Positions 35,601-50,600 of a stretch of DNA of 64,000 nucleotides are shown piece by piece. The first letter of the stretch is position 1. Each line of letters opens with the position of its first letter. The notes below the pieces were generated by a model, which was given only the letters and a program-made list of their open reading frames with translations, had not been told where the DNA came from and searched no databases. The position numbers and the translations under genes are program-made. This DNA comes from Emydura subglobosa (lineage: Eukaryota > Chordata > Testudines > Chelidae). Where the stretch lies: contig ML679954.1 in NCBI GenBank assembly GCA_007922225.1, forward strand, positions 19,631,619 to 19,695,618, given 5' to 3'.

Positions 35601-38600
35601 CTGTAACAGCCTCTTTTACTCTATTGCTTAGCCATGGTGGCCTTTTTTTTTGTTGGTCTTCTTACTATTCTTTTTTAATTTAGGGGTTATTTAATTTGAG
35701 CCTCTATTATGGTGTTTTGAAAATATTTCCATGCAGCTTGCAGGCATTTCACTCGTCACTGTTCCTTTTCATTTTTGTTTAAATAGCTTCCTCATTTTTG
35801 TGTAGTTCCCCTTTCTGAAGTTAAATGCTCCTGTGGTAAATGCCACTGGGCATAACAGTTACCCTTGCCTGGGCCCCTTTAAGAAGTTTTCTGAAAGTAT
35901 TATGGTTTGCCATTACTCTGCACATTAGTAGACCCCAGTAGCAACACCATAGTATACGAAGGCAGAATATGACAGAATATATGCCAATGAAGTAAATAAA
36001 GATAAAAGACATTTCGTCCTTTCCCCTTGACTTTCACTCTCTCTTTGGAGATGGATTTTTGTTGTCAACTGAAATTTTTATGGGCGCGCTATTTTAAGAG
36101 GAGGAAAGATTTTTACATGCAACTGGTAAATGCCAACATAAATAAAATAAGATTTACATAAAAATATTTCAATTTCAAATCTTGATTGAAAAATCTTAAA
36201 AGAAAAAATAGAATACAGGAACATTTCTAGGACTAAACAAGCACATTCACAATCATTTAAGGTGCCATGAAACAGCCAGAGATAAAATGCATCATATGTT
36301 TTTGAATAAATGTTTTCCTCTCGGAGTTATAATAAAAATGACTAGGAAGGAGGGGTATGTCCAGACTGCTTTGCAAAAAAGAAAAAAAATCCTCTTAATA
36401 AATTCCAAAAGGAGAGCCATAAATCTTTTTCAAAGCTGCACTAGATTAAGTGACATAGTATGTGCACCTGCAAAAGCTGTCAAAGTCATTTAAGAAAACC
36501 TTCCATTACTGACGAACCCTGCTGTTTGCAGTTATTTAAGCTTTTAATTTCTCTCTCTTCTGCATTTTGAAGTGTGCACACTTTTTATACCATTTTATTG
36601 AAAGGGGGGTACAGATCTTTGTTTCCTTCCTGATCAGAGTTCTAATATACAGACCTCTTAAATTCATTACCAGAAGAAACAATATTGTAACTCTCCTTTC
36701 TTGAAGCACCAAAACTTTATAAAGACTTAATGGACTGCTGTCATAATTTGCTTTATAAAGTAAGCAACAAACTTCCTACAGTTACTAAACTCATATGGCT
36801 TTTTCCAGTTGGCACTGTTTATATAATATATAATTTATAAAATTAATTTACACACACACTTCATGCATTCTATATCTTTCTATCTTATTTATAAGAGTGA
36901 AATGAAAGTTTCTCTGGTAGATGTTCCCACCTCTTTCAGCTCACACAGATTATTAACTATGTTATCTTTTCCTTCCTCTCTATCAAATATATAGTAAGTT
37001 CCATAAAGAAACAATTTAAGATGCTCACAAGTGATCAGCTGGTGACCTCCATAAGTCACTTCACTAAACCACCCATCAAGCTTAACTAGCCTGTATGTAA
37101 GCTCTGGAGAAGGAGCAATTGTAGCCAGTGTGGGGAGGAGGTCAGAGACCCATCCCCAAATGCCAGATGGCATCATGGTGCCTCCTGGTAACACTGTAGC
37201 ATGGAAATGTTATTCACTCATCCTGTAGCCTCTAAGGAGCAATGCAATTGGTGGTCTGATGACATGTCTTCTTCCCTATTTCCAAAACATGTTTCTTTTA
37301 ATTGTTAATGTACGTTATTTTAATAAGGTTATGGTTGCTGTGCCGTAATTTTCACACTTTTGTGTGCCTATCTTCTCTGGTCTCTGAATAGATGGAGGGT
37401 TTACAAAGGACCAAGGTTTGCCATCAAGAGGACTGAGGGGGATGCTGGCAACTGATTATGGCAGCAACTATAAATATGGACAAAACCAAATAAAATGAGA
37501 AAAATTACACAAGAAAAAGATTTCCTTACATATGTCAGTAGTTTAATAAACTAGTGGATATAAACTGGCCATCAGGAAATGTAGACTTGAAATTAGACGC
37601 AGGTTTCTAACTATCAGAGGAGTGAAGTTCTGGAAAAGCCTTCCAAGGGGAGCAGTGGGGTCAAAAAACCTAGCTGGCTTCAAAACTGAGCTTGATAAAT
37701 TTATGGAGAGGATGGTATGATGGGACAGCCTAGTTTGGCAATTGACTGATTTTTGACTAGTGGTGGTAGATATGCCAATGGCCTGTGAAGGGATGTTAGA
37801 TGGGCTGGGTTCTGAGTTGTTATACAGAATTCTTTCTTGGCTGATGAGTCTTGCCCACATGCTCAGGGCTTAACTGATCACCATATTTGGGGTTGGGAGG
37901 GAATTTTCCCCCAGGGCAGGTTGGCATAGGCCCTGGGTTTTTTTTGCCTTCCTCTGTAGCATGGGGCACGGGTCACTTGCTGGGGGATTCTCTGTACCTT
38001 GAAGTCTTTAAACTATGATTTGAGGACTTCAATAACTCAGTCAGAGGTTAGGGGTCTATTACAGAAGTGGCTGGTGAGGTTCTGTGGCCTGTGCTGTGCA
38101 GGAGGTCAGACTAGATGTCATATTGGTCCCTTCTGACCTTAGATTCTGAGTCTATGAGAAAGCTAAATAAAGAAAATGCAGTCATCAGAAATTCCATTTC
38201 TCACAATCCTCTCCTTCTCCCATCTTATTTAGCAACAGGAATTACAGACAGAATTATGGCTCCTGTACAAGAAGCAAGGAAGCAAAAAAATCAGTCAGTC
38301 AAGGGTACTGTGTAAACACTAACACACCCACTCCTTTCCAGTTAGAAACTTCCAGGTTACATAGTGGACAATGAGATCATAGGGGAAATACTTAAAGTTA
38401 CACTCCACAATGGCAGATGAGAATGATGAAGGAGAATGGGAGGAAAAGAGAGGACTATGACAAATAAGATTACTGGTGAGTAAATTTTTCCTTGTTCAGT
38501 GTTCCTCTTCTCCATTATACCAAGCAACCACAATTACATACAAATGATGTCATAAGAAATGAGCAAAAGGAGTTAGGTTTACTTTACAATAGTGCTCAGA

Positions 38601-41600
38601 GCACCAATGTAAATTAAGATGATTTAATCCTTAATCTGCCAAAACGCTGTAGTTTGAGTAGCCTCTTGTTCCTGGTTGAAAACCATCACAAAGCTGAAAC
38701 TTTTAAAACTATGAGTGCAAGATAGAATGAGATTTCAAAACTGCAGGGAAAGACACTTTCTCTGCTGCAGTAAAAACAGATAAGGACACAATCTAAGTAA
38801 ACTAATAGGTTCGTTAACATACAACTATGAATTAATCCTCAGAACAAACTCAGTGGGAGAGTCAGTGAACTGTCTGGTTTTGAAAGACGTAAACCACCGA
38901 AGGAGAAATAATCAGTGAGTATAATTCCCTGTTCTCTGTGGGATATCTTGACAGCATCTGAAAATGCTACCCGAAGAGAACCTTATTTACAATTTCAGGG
39001 ATAGGTCTCTCGAAGTTTGAATGTGCTTCCATGAACACTGGGAAATCCAAGAACTACTTGCTGGTGTTTAGGTCTCTGAGAAAGAAGGAAATAAAGAAGC
39101 TTTGAGGCATAATGGTGAGAATCAATTTCTCTATTTTTAATGGGACTAGGAATAGTTCAGAAGGGTGAAGGATGGACCAGGAGAGAATCGATTAAAGCAG
39201 ACGTAAAGGTCTTAAAGACCTTTCTTGAAATCAGTCAGTACTAAAACAATACTGAGATGGGAGATGTAGCCCAGATTCTATCAAATCTCCTGAAAAACAT
39301 GAGGGCACAGGTTCCATTTCCAGGGATGGTTACTGTTACAGTGAATAATGGCTCATGCCATATGGCTTATCGTTCTCTGTGGTGGTGTCCTTCCCTTAAA
39401 GGTAAACAAACTCATCAAGTAGGGCAAGGAATGTGTGGGCAGGGGAATGTGGATGACAGGAGAGGGAAACTTATGTGTGTAGGGAAACATGGAGGAGAGG
39501 GACAGATGAAATCTGGAGGAGATTGGGAAACCTGGGATGTACAACCTGGCTGTTTTGTGCTGCTCTGGTGATGTAAAACAGCTGTAAACCCATTTTAACT
39601 GTAAACCCAATTTAGCCAGAACCCAGCTGTAAACCCAATTTAGCCAGAACGCTCGGGCTGCTTTGCACTGCTTCTGAGTGGGCAAGGCAGTCAGAACATA
39701 CCAGTTAATCTGAGCCTAAAAGTTAAAATAAAGAAAAATTGATTCCAGGTTGATACACCATATCATCAAAATCGTTAGAACTATCACCTGGTAACATTCT
39801 CTTTGGGATTTCTGTTAACTCTCCATGTACAAAATTATTGCTGTTTTTAAAAAAAAAGGAAGTTCCCAGCTAAAAGCTATGTTAAAGTGGAGCTAAACTT
39901 AAGGGTACATATAAATAATCTGGGGTAAAACAGATAACAGAGATGTCGTAATGAATCCCCAAAAAGCATTATACATTCAGAACCCCTGAGCCAAAGGGAT
40001 CCTGCTGCTCCTGCTGGCTAGAAAGGGGGAGTTAGATGAGCGATCAGCTCCAAGCTTCTTCCATTGGGAGAAGAGGGACAGCAACCCCAGGAGTGGGAAC
40101 AACACTTCAAGAAGCCACATTCTGCCATAAAAATCTGGGCAACACCCTGATGGTAAGGGTGGCACAGATTTCACCCAGTGTACACAGGCCGACGTCAGGA
40201 AGTGTGGAAGCTCTGAAAACAAAGAGGACTGACATGCTGATAGTTTTGGCATTGACACTATTATCAACCCCAAATGTACAAAAGTCATGATTTTAGGGGC
40301 CCAATTTTTCCAATTGGCTTAAAAGTCATGAGGTTGGTTTGTTTTTTTAACCAAAATAATAAACGTTGGGTTCTTTTTATTTCCCTTCTGATTTTTGAAG
40401 CCTGCAGAGGGTTCATATTTTCAAGCTTTTCTACCCAACCATGAGAGCTAGAAACTTTTAAAAAAAATGAAAGCTGAGATTTTCACGTCAATCACAGGAT
40501 TCCCAGGAGCTGGAGCTTTCAGAACAGAACCAAATAAGACTTCACAATAAAATCAGGAGAATTGGCAACATTGCATCAGCTCCAACTCTGTCACTCAGAC
40601 CTACAGGCTCTGTTAGAGCCTATCCAGGTGAAGAGCTCTCATACTGGCTGTTCAATCCAAGAAGTTAACCTGGGTTGCAGGGCAATGGAATTGAGCCTTA
40701 GAGGTTGATTCCAACAACATCTCAGTTCAGAGTCCCTGACAAGAAGATTTAGCCATGAGGCGGAAATCTTCTTGCTAATTCCATGCAGAATTATCTCTTC
40801 CAGCTGTCAACCTTACTAGGTGTGAGGTCTCTACAGAAAAGGATTTTTTCCTGTTGCTCTTCTTCTCCCTCCTTTTTCCATCAGCCATACTTATTGTCCT
40901 GTAACTGAATCACTTCTTTTTTCATTGCTTCCTTCTTACGTACAAGAGGTTAAAGAATAGAGAGAATGAGAGCTGGAACTGGAGACATAAGGCTGCTCTT
41001 TCCGTGCTTCTAGGTCGGGAGGAAAAATTAAGTTGGAAAGGAAGCAGGTGCACGGATACCTTGACTGTCAGAACTTTCGACTCCTTCCTTCTGCTAGGTG
41101 GAGCCATAACACTGTCCGTAACTGCTGTTCTTAGGTAGGATGGGAGAAGAGGGATGCATGGCAAAGAAAAGTAGGAGATAAGTATCAGTGTAATACTAGT
41201 CTGCCTACAATTTATTTTGATTAGAAGTGTACCCCTTGTTACTTCAGTTAATTGTCAAATATTAAAGAGCTTCTCATTCTCCACAGTATATTCAGCACAA
41301 TAGTGTTTCTCTTTTAGATCCTTAAAAGAATCCTTTGTCTGTGTAACACTAGGATTGTTTTTGTGACAGACTCACAGCTGAACTGCCTCTCCATTCATTA
41401 GTTCGAGAACTAAAATAGATCACATATGTCAAAAGAATGCACTTGCCAAGCTTTCACTTTCTAGGTTTCTCATTTGGATAAAGCTGAGGCAGTATGTGTT
41501 GGCGACTGTCCTGAAAAGGCCAAATACTCATCTAAATGCCCCAAAAGCCAGCAAGAGCTTCTGGACCAGCTTCCAGGCCCTTCCTTTTTCTGTTTGGAAA

Positions 41601-44600
41601 CTTGATGACTGAGATGGTTCTTAAGTAGGGTTTATCACTGGGGAGGCAAAACCACATGAAGGACAGATGTCTTCTATAGAATAAAATGAAATGTGAGACT
41701 CTAAATCAACAGTGAGTTTCTGTAATGGAGAAACTTGCGCCAGTACTGCAGCTAGTACCAGAGGAGTTCTTTCTGTTTTGTTAAGATCTTAACAACAAAA
41801 TAAAAGAATGGGCTAACATACAAGAAAAACATTCAGAGATAAAAATAAAAAGCTTTCCAATATCTACATCGTCTCCTTTTTGTTTTAAAATACATCCATC
41901 TGCTAAATAAACTACTGGAACGAGGTATTATCCCTTCAATATTTTTTCATAATTCAACTCAGGGGTATGGTTATGTCAGAAATATTTTAAGTAAAATACG
42001 GAAATCATATTCAGAGACAACATCTACAAAAAATAAAGATTGCTCTGTTTGAAGAATGTGGATATGACAAAATAAAACATCTATAATGTAAGATTCACAC
42101 TATAAATCTGGATATTCTTTTAGATACAAATTCCATTGAGATAACCGTTACTCTGTTTTCTTTCTAAAATATCTTTTGATGTAAGGAGCAAGCATTTACC
42201 ATATGGCATTGGCTACATATCTGCGTATAATATATGGGAAGATATTAGGACCACCAGAGGGCACCCTTGTAATCTATAATTTGGATTTTTTGCTGTCTAG
42301 GTTTTTCATTTTTAATTAAAAGAAAAGCCAAACATTTTGCAGAATGAAGAGCTCTTACTTGACATACAAAGACAAAAGACCTTCCCCACAAATTAAAAGA
42401 AAACTAAAATTGCCTGCAATATTTTCAGATTATGCCCTCTTTTGTTCAAAATACATAATTTACTAATTGACTGAAGTTTATTTCAGAACAAATTATTTTA
42501 TAGGAAAAGTTTGCCTAAAGATGAAGCACACTATTAAATGACAAATTCAAAAGTGAAGTGTTACTGTATATGACATCTGTCAATTGTAATATTTTTATCT
42601 ACTTTACTTTAATTATTCTATGAGGATTAAAGCTACCCAAACTCCATGTAGGATTTTCAGTTGATATGAGGCATGTGGAGAGATGCTATTGTTCTGTGTT
42701 TCATAAATGTGTTTTCAAACATTTCATCTGAATCCAAATACAATAAAAAGCATGGAACTACTACTTTTATGTTTTTTTAACTTATGAAAATGTTCAATCG
42801 GAGTTTGATAGTGGGACTTGTGTCTCCCTCTTTTGCAGTGTTTATATTCAGCAGCTCTCCAATGTTCCAATTATGCTCCAATCCCCTCTTCCCCCACTTA
42901 CTTTCTATTCCAACCATGCCAGGTTGGGAGGGCAGTCAGGTACTGGAGGTCCTTTGCAGCTAATGATTATGTCATTTCTTTGCTGGCCATTGGGGGTGGT
43001 ATTGATGTTCGGGGCCTTCAGTGTTCTCCTGAAGATGCTGAACCCTGCCTCCTCCTCCCTGAGACTTGCTAGATGTTGAAGAGGAGCCGAAGTGCTCATC
43101 TGATCACTTGCATTGTGTGTGTTCTATTTATTGGGATTTATTACACTAAGCATTTGAAAGTCACGTTTATGCTCTGCTTTAAAAAAAAAAGGCTAGGAAT
43201 ACTTTTATTTGGTCAATTCACTTATGTCTGGGGAAAGCGAGATAAAAGGTTTAATCTCAACTCGTTTTAGCTACTCTTGTTAAGGTTTCAGTTATAAAAT
43301 AGACTTTTAAAACACTTTCAAACCCTATATTTAAAATACTGCATAGTCATGACAAGTAGTTCACTTGGTTGCTTCAATATATGTATAAGTAAAGTAGCAC
43401 GGACACATCGGGATTCCTGGTAAATCCACACTTACAATCCAAATGCCCTATTTTTTATTATGGCTACAAGTTACTGCATGCCTGTAAGTCTTACGTCTAT
43501 TTCCTTCGAGACAAGGGTGCATTGGTAGCTTATTAATTATAAAATGAGCTCATAGCTGTTACACAGTACTCTGCAAATCTGCTAGCATGTTTTATAAACC
43601 ACTGAATACATAAGGACTATTTAAAACCTGCAACGTTCACTTTTAAATAAGACACACAATCACCTGGGTTAATGGTTACATATGGTAAAACTACATAGAT
43701 CATATTCATGAAACAAACAAATCTTTCTGGCATTCCTCCTTTGTTCTTACTGAAACTCCTTTTGGTTTTTTTGTATTTTAAGCAACATGGTAGAAACATG
43801 GTTGTGTCTGAATACCGCCCTCCCACCCACAGAAACCTGCACTACATCAATGCATGTGAAGACAAGGAGTTAAAATAAAATTTGCAAAAGCTGAGTTCTC
43901 AGTAGTTTCATTCATGTATTACCAAAAAATTCCAGTAAATAGTAAAAAGATAGTCCACAGAGTGCTGTTTGCGAATATGTGGCAAAATAATGTAAACATG
44001 GACTGAAACAATCTCATGTTTTGCATTAGTTTATGGTTCAAAAAATTTAACTCAAAATTTCTCATAGTATCTCATGTACTTTGTCTACTTAGAAGATAGA
44101 AAATATCAGAGAAATGTTATTAGTTCAAGGCATGAAACAGTTAACAGCAGTGTACATGCCAAGGTTTTAATAAGGCTTAACAATAAAAAGCTTCAATCCT
44201 CTACTTTCACTAGATTTTGTTGTTGTGGTTTTCCCTTGCTTAGGGCAATCCATCTGTTAATGTTGACTTGCAATACAACTAAGCTCGTGCACACACAAAA
44301 AGCCCAGAATAGCTAACCTAAGGAAGAGTGGGCTCAAACGTATATTAGAGAGAGAGAACAATTCTTCTAACACTATCTTAAACTAAGCTGAACTGTGTGT
44401 GTGTTTTTTCTCTTTCTTTCTTTCTTTGGGAAAGATTTTCCAAATGCTAATTAAAGGAAGCCAATATAATCACTATAGTTTATGATAACAGATTTAATTA
44501 TTTATCCTCTGATTAGACTTCCACAGCTCTTTTACATATAATTCATTCTGATTTATTTTTTTAAAAGTCTGAAATTTTTTTAAAACAACCACAAGAGCAA

Positions 44601-47600
44601 TGATAAAGATTAGTAAATATTCATTGTTAAAAATGGCTCTGCACTGTGACCAGTGCCAGTATTCTCACTGGGCCAAACTGGCCTTGTTTTCAATAAAACC
44701 AGAGAAGAATCCTTTCCCTTGAGCCCTGTTAGGCTGAGGCTGCCGTTGGAACTGTCATCTTCACACAAAAGAAGAGGGGTTGGGTTTTACAAACGCAAAG
44801 CCTAATTGGGAGATCTTCATGGCTGTACCCTTGACATTTATTTAAGCCTCATCAACAGAACAGGAAATAACCGTACTAATTAGCAGACCAGCATACAAAC
44901 TATTATTTGGTGGGGTAAAAAGCAGATTCACATTCTATTGTAGAAAAACTCCTAGTTAGTAAACTGATCTCTAGAATGAAGAAAACTTTGGCATTATACA
45001 CTATTTTATAAAATTATTTTAAAAAAATATTTAAAAATATTTTGAATTAATTTCTAATGAGTAATCTGACATTTATGATTCACTGGAAGGCAACAATGGA
45101 GAAATAAAAACTCCCATCCATAGGCCTGACATGAAACAGAAAGTGTAACATTGAATTCTTTATGTTGCTGTGCTTTAAAATGACTTACTGTGGGATGGTT
45201 GATAAAGATTGGGGGGGGCAGGGGGACCTCATTATCTTGAGGTAAGAAGACTAAAAAATCCACTTTGTCTGGGATTTTGGAGGTATTCGAATAACTGATT
45301 TTTCAATAAACCAATTTTTAGCTGTTATTTAACACATATATTTAGATGCATAAGTTACTATGTAACCACTAGCACTGTTCTTATGTTTCGGTTACTACAC
45401 AGACATGACAGTGATGGGTGCCATTTTAGAAACCTGGACAAAAAGATTAATCAGCAGGAAGGCAAGCTACAGAAAAAAGACAAAGCTCAACAATTACGAA
45501 GTACATCAATGAATGCAATTCACTTGCTTTTAATGATAATAATAAATTATATAATTTATATAGATGCAAGCTTTCAAAGCCAGCAGTTTGTCCAATGGAT
45601 CTTGCATTATTGTTAGCTGATGCAAATAACTTCCATGTTTAAAAACAGCACGAAGTACACCATACAGGACTGCCTGAGGCGCCCCATATATAATGATGTT
45701 TTGGGACCACAAAGGCCAGTTTGCGTTTTTTGGTGCTGTTCAAGACCAAACTTCTTGGTCAGTGATTACAGCTTGTTGGCCCCTACCCACCAACTGCATG
45801 TGACATCCAGGGTAGAGGATGGGGTGGGGACGCAGGTCATGCTGCTTTCTCAGCTCAGCAAAGATATGGAGCCATTAGTAGCAGAGCTTGTCTCAAACAA
45901 ACTCCTGCTTTAAAGCACAGTTAGATTTTCTCGGCTCTATATGGGACAAAAATATCTCAGCTGTTCTGATATATTGTATCATTCTGAAAGAAGCCTATGT
46001 TGTTTCAAAAATAAAGTGATAGCTAGTCAGCAGAAAAAATGTATTACATCTCACTATTATGTGAATGAAAAAACATATAAATTTTGAAGTATTCTGCAAG
46101 AACACAGTTCTTCAGAAGAAATATTCACATGGAATAATAAAATTTACTTTGGTACAATATATTGATGTTGACTCTAGTATTAAAATCAATTAAAGTGGAA
46201 CAGCAGACAGAACTGACCATGAAGTAAATTAATAAACTAACCGTTTTGTATATGCGCAGCACTAGAAAGCATCCGAATATTCACATACATATTTAAGCTA
46301 CATTTCTCTTATACATTTGCTTATATGCATAAAAGTTTAAGTGAACATATAAACAGATTTGGGTATGTGTTTCTACACTAGCCTAAAACATGCAGTGTTA
46401 TGGGACGCAGAGATGTGGTTGAAGAAAAAGTTTCTGTATACTAGAATGACAGTTACCAATTAAAAATAAATATGTTAAGTATCAATCTCTGTTACAAATA
46501 TTACATTTTTAAAATTCTAAATGTAACTGCATATCTTCGGTCTCAAAAGTCAAGGCATGAAATTTAAACTATAGTAGGCTCTTGAAAGAAAGGATACACT
46601 GTGCTAGTCTCTCTGTGAAAATACAATGAGGGCACACAGTTGCAGACTTTAGTATTACTGTATTTAAAAACCTGAAAAACATGTTACAGAAAAGAATCCA
46701 CTTGCATAATTAAAATAGATACGCCTAAATTATTTATACCACTGGAACCAATGGACTCAGTATTACCATAAATTTTCTAACATTCTACTAAGCAAGTCAC
46801 TAATCTACTCTAATTTTATATTATGTTCTATAAACATTTTCTATATTATTATTGTTCAAAAACCTGAATGCAAGTATGTGCTTACAGAATTAGAATTTTA
46901 TCATAACATTATTATGATATCTAAAGTAAAAAAATGTCAATAGTCAGGTAAATTTAACTGTCAATTTGAAGAGGTACTCATTTGACTTACAGTACACACT
47001 TCTCATCTGAGGAATAAACTTTTGTGCTACAAAAAGCAGGAATTTGTACATATTATAATGCATACATATTCTTATTAAAAAGAGATCACAAAACCCCAGA
47101 ACTGTTTATTGCTCTATATAGAATAAAGCTATAATCCAAATAAAGTTTGGATATTTGGGAATTAGTATTGGGCTAAAACTAAGATATTACACCTGTTACA
47201 GAGAACCAGAACCATTAAAGGAACCAAGAATAGAAAGACTAGACATCTGACACACTGTTAGCTAGCTGACTTAGTATTAAATTCATTATATGATTATCAG
47301 CTTGAGCAAGGTCTGAATTAAAGGCATTTCTCTCTCAAAATCAGCTGACTTTAGATAAAGTATTAACACGTGCCACTGTATTATAGGGTAGTAAAAAGAT
47401 TAGCAGTGAAAAATCAACTTGGGCGTACATGAATATACCAGAATCCCTTTATTAAAAAACTAATATTCATGATTGTTTGAAATGTATGTTTTATGCCTAT
47501 GAAATTATTACCTAATGGGAGTCCTCCAGGAGGATGATATATGATAAGCCTTTCTCTCTCCTCTCAAAACAGTATATTATGCGAGCACTATTATTGTAAA

Positions 47601-50600
47601 TACTACTTATCATCAAATTTCCTGAATACAGATGGTAAATTATTATGGTAAATACCTTCATTAACACACTACTTTAACAGGAAAACATTTTCCCCCATAT
47701 TTTAGGAAAGTGAGAGCATAAGTTTCAGGTGACTTACCTGGGCAAGTCGTCTTTTTTCTGAGTTTCTGCTTTTCTGATTGTGTAATGTGTACACTGGAGC
47801 ATACTGTACTACACCAGAGCTACGAGTTCCATATTCTTCATCACCCTCCTATACAACAGAATAGAGTTTAAATCCCATGTTTATAATAGGTATCTACATA
47901 CCTTATGTATTTATGCATACTGTGAGCAGCACAAATCATTTTCTTAATACATAGATCATGTTACTAAAAATCTGTCTAAAAATATCATATTTATTAACAA
48001 AATGAAATACAGCATTGCAAAAAGTTATTGATTATCAAATGCATCTTTCACAGTGTGAGTTTTCAAATGAGGTTTTTAGAATATATATAAAACATTCTAA
48101 ATCCATTCATGTTTATTAAATATTTTAAAAACTTTATATTTGAGAAAACTATAAAATTACATTCAAGTTAATTCCCCTTCCCCACAATGAAAATCATAAG
48201 TGAAGAAATAAAACTCATTAGGAAAACTGTATAAGTTATATGCCTAAATCAAGCTTCATTCTGATATTTCTATGTTACTTTTGAAAGTTAAAAATGTATC
48301 TCTATTTTAAAACATTAGCATTGTGCTCAGCTCTTATGAATCCAAAACAGACAACTACACCTTCTGAATTACATTGTACTGCAAGACTATCCTGTCTTAA
48401 ATTCTCAGCTTGAAGCAAAGGCTTCAATTGTGATATCAAAGCAATCAACTTTATGAAAACATACATCCTGTTAACGTATCTTTGAAGATCTCTGTTGTTC
48501 TATGATAAAATATGCAAACAATAAAGAGATTATTCAGTAGATGCATAGAATGACAGATAGTTGCCAGAGGGCTCGTTATGAAAAATGTATTGTTGAACAA
48601 AGGGCTAAGCATATTTCAAAAGTCATTAAAAACACAAATCTCATGTGATTTGTAAAGTATAAGATTCAATCTGATACAAGAAGCAAGGTAAAAAAGTAAA
48701 AATTGTATTACATACCTTGTGTTTTAACTTACTCCTCACTTCTTTTATTCCCTGCTTTGCATGATTTTTTGCCTAGAAAATTAAAACAAAATGACTTAAC
48801 TGGCTGTGAAAAATATAGGCTTTGTTAAAAAAATACGCTTCATGAAGTCATATTTAAATGAGAATTATTTTATTTTATTTTTATGTGATAAGGATAATAA
48901 TCTCTATCGCTAATTTCACATGGGCAGTACCAGTTAGCTATACTATGCTAATAACTGTCAGTATAGTAAGAGGTGTCTCTCTGTGCATACATGCAAATGT
49001 TGTGAAAACACACTAGGCAATGTATCCTCAACTATCACTAAAAATGAACCATACTATTGATCTCTAATGTCCATCTCTTTATTTGAAATGGTCCTTTACA
49101 TTTGAAGAAGTATTTTAATAGCAAGTCTTTTTGGAAAACTGTTAAGATTGTTAAGCTGACTGCTACAGTGTTTTGCAGTCTGGCAACTTACAAGGCAACA
49201 TCAATCTTAAAAGAAATGACGTGGTTTTATATGCAGGTGGATAATTTCTCCAGTGTTGCTGAACAGCATAGTGCTGATACTTAGGGGGCAATTGTGTGCA
49301 TTAAAATAGGCAGCCAAGTCCCATGATTGTTCATGACAATAATTTGCACATTATATTGCAAGGGCATCCCTCAATTTAGAGATGAATTTTCATTCTAGAT
49401 GACAAGTAATTGTATTCAAAATTTTCTACAGTTTATTTTTTCCTAGAAAAAGTGTTAACCTGCTCTTAAGAGGATCAGGAAAGTTTTCTTACATGAATCA
49501 AGTTAGATTCAAGTTAACTTCAGAACCAATTCTCAAAAGTAGCCTTGAAAATTGTGGCTATGACTTCTCACATTTAAGGGCCATATCTGAAAAACTTCAG
49601 AATCTACTCTAGAAAATCAGTGACATACATATCTTAATTACTTATTTTGCACCCAGGGAAATGTAGTTTATGGGGAGAATGATGAGTATTTCCATACAGA
49701 AGTGCCTTGGGGCACTTTTCGAGGCCAGATTGTTGTGCTTTTGAAAATTTGATCCTTAAATCATAAACTCACTAGCTCAATAACAAACAATGCAACAGGG
49801 TGCCATGTAGTAGATGTTAGCATGGGAACAACAGTTTATCTTCCAAACTCATATTCACAGCACTTGGATGCATTTAGTAGTCTGTTAGGATTCTGGGAGA
49901 AGGTACAAACTCCATTATTGTTTCAGTGCCACCATAAGACAACCCTTAATGCAATACTCATCGATATTCCACATTCCTATCAGCAGGTAGGCAAGGGTCT
50001 ATGAGGGCAGCAGCATGTATGGAAGGGGAAAGGGCAATAGAGGACATATAGGCCTGCTTCTGCACCTTGTTCCAGATGTGAGGACCCTTGAACATGCACA
50101 TAGCTGCACTGAAATTAATGAGGCTTCTTGTGCACAAAGGAGTCAACTGATGCAGAAAAAGTTGTAGGGTCAGGGACATAATGGGCAAAATCGGTAGCTG
50201 GGAGGAAATCATGAAACCTCATCTATGAAAAACAGAGGAGGAGAATAATTTCCTGCTAACCTGTTAATGAACCATTTTTAAATTATAAATGAGTGCATGA
50301 ATATACAGTACCTTTAATTTATTTACCTGTTTCTTTCCTCATGACTTTTGTGAGAGTTTGAACTGATGTACAATTAAAAATTCTCTTTTAAAGTTTTATT
50401 TAAAATCTACTAGCATCAGATTGCAGCACTGATTTATTCAGAACTACTTACTATGCATCAATCTAAAGAGTCTTTAGAAAAGCCAAAAGGAAGGCAAAAG
50501 AAGACTCTTCCCCTATGTGCTTTGACTCCAATCCTAAAATACTTATCATTGTGTCACTTCTTACGAGGTACCACACTGTTTTTATACCCTGGATAATATA

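Larger units (their letters stand above)
31806..47737 (-). other. DENND1B: Largest DENND1B intron in the window (15.9 kb)
   Basis: It contains the CR1 cluster at 33.0-35.9 kb, a + strand CR1 at 37.6 kb, inverted arms at 38.2 and 41.1 kb, a tandem repeat at 39.6 kb and an interspersed repeat at 40.3 kb. Minor tracts include (CAAAA)n near 32600. From 41.2 to 47.7 kb I see only AT-rich sequence, no exon and no clear mobile element. A small GC-richer patch at 42.9-43.1 kb remains unexplained. Confidence 0.6.

Noticed and set aside
38115..38315. Shared peptide-like text between 38115-38315 (+) and 40922-41164 (-)
   Set aside because: Considered as a duplicated small gene. The matching text is limited to the inverted DNA repeat, starts and stops differ, and substitutions do not favour silent sites by eye.
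45620..45913. 97-codon open frame on +
   Set aside because: It is antisense to DENND1B inside an intron, with no recognisable domain or splice signals.
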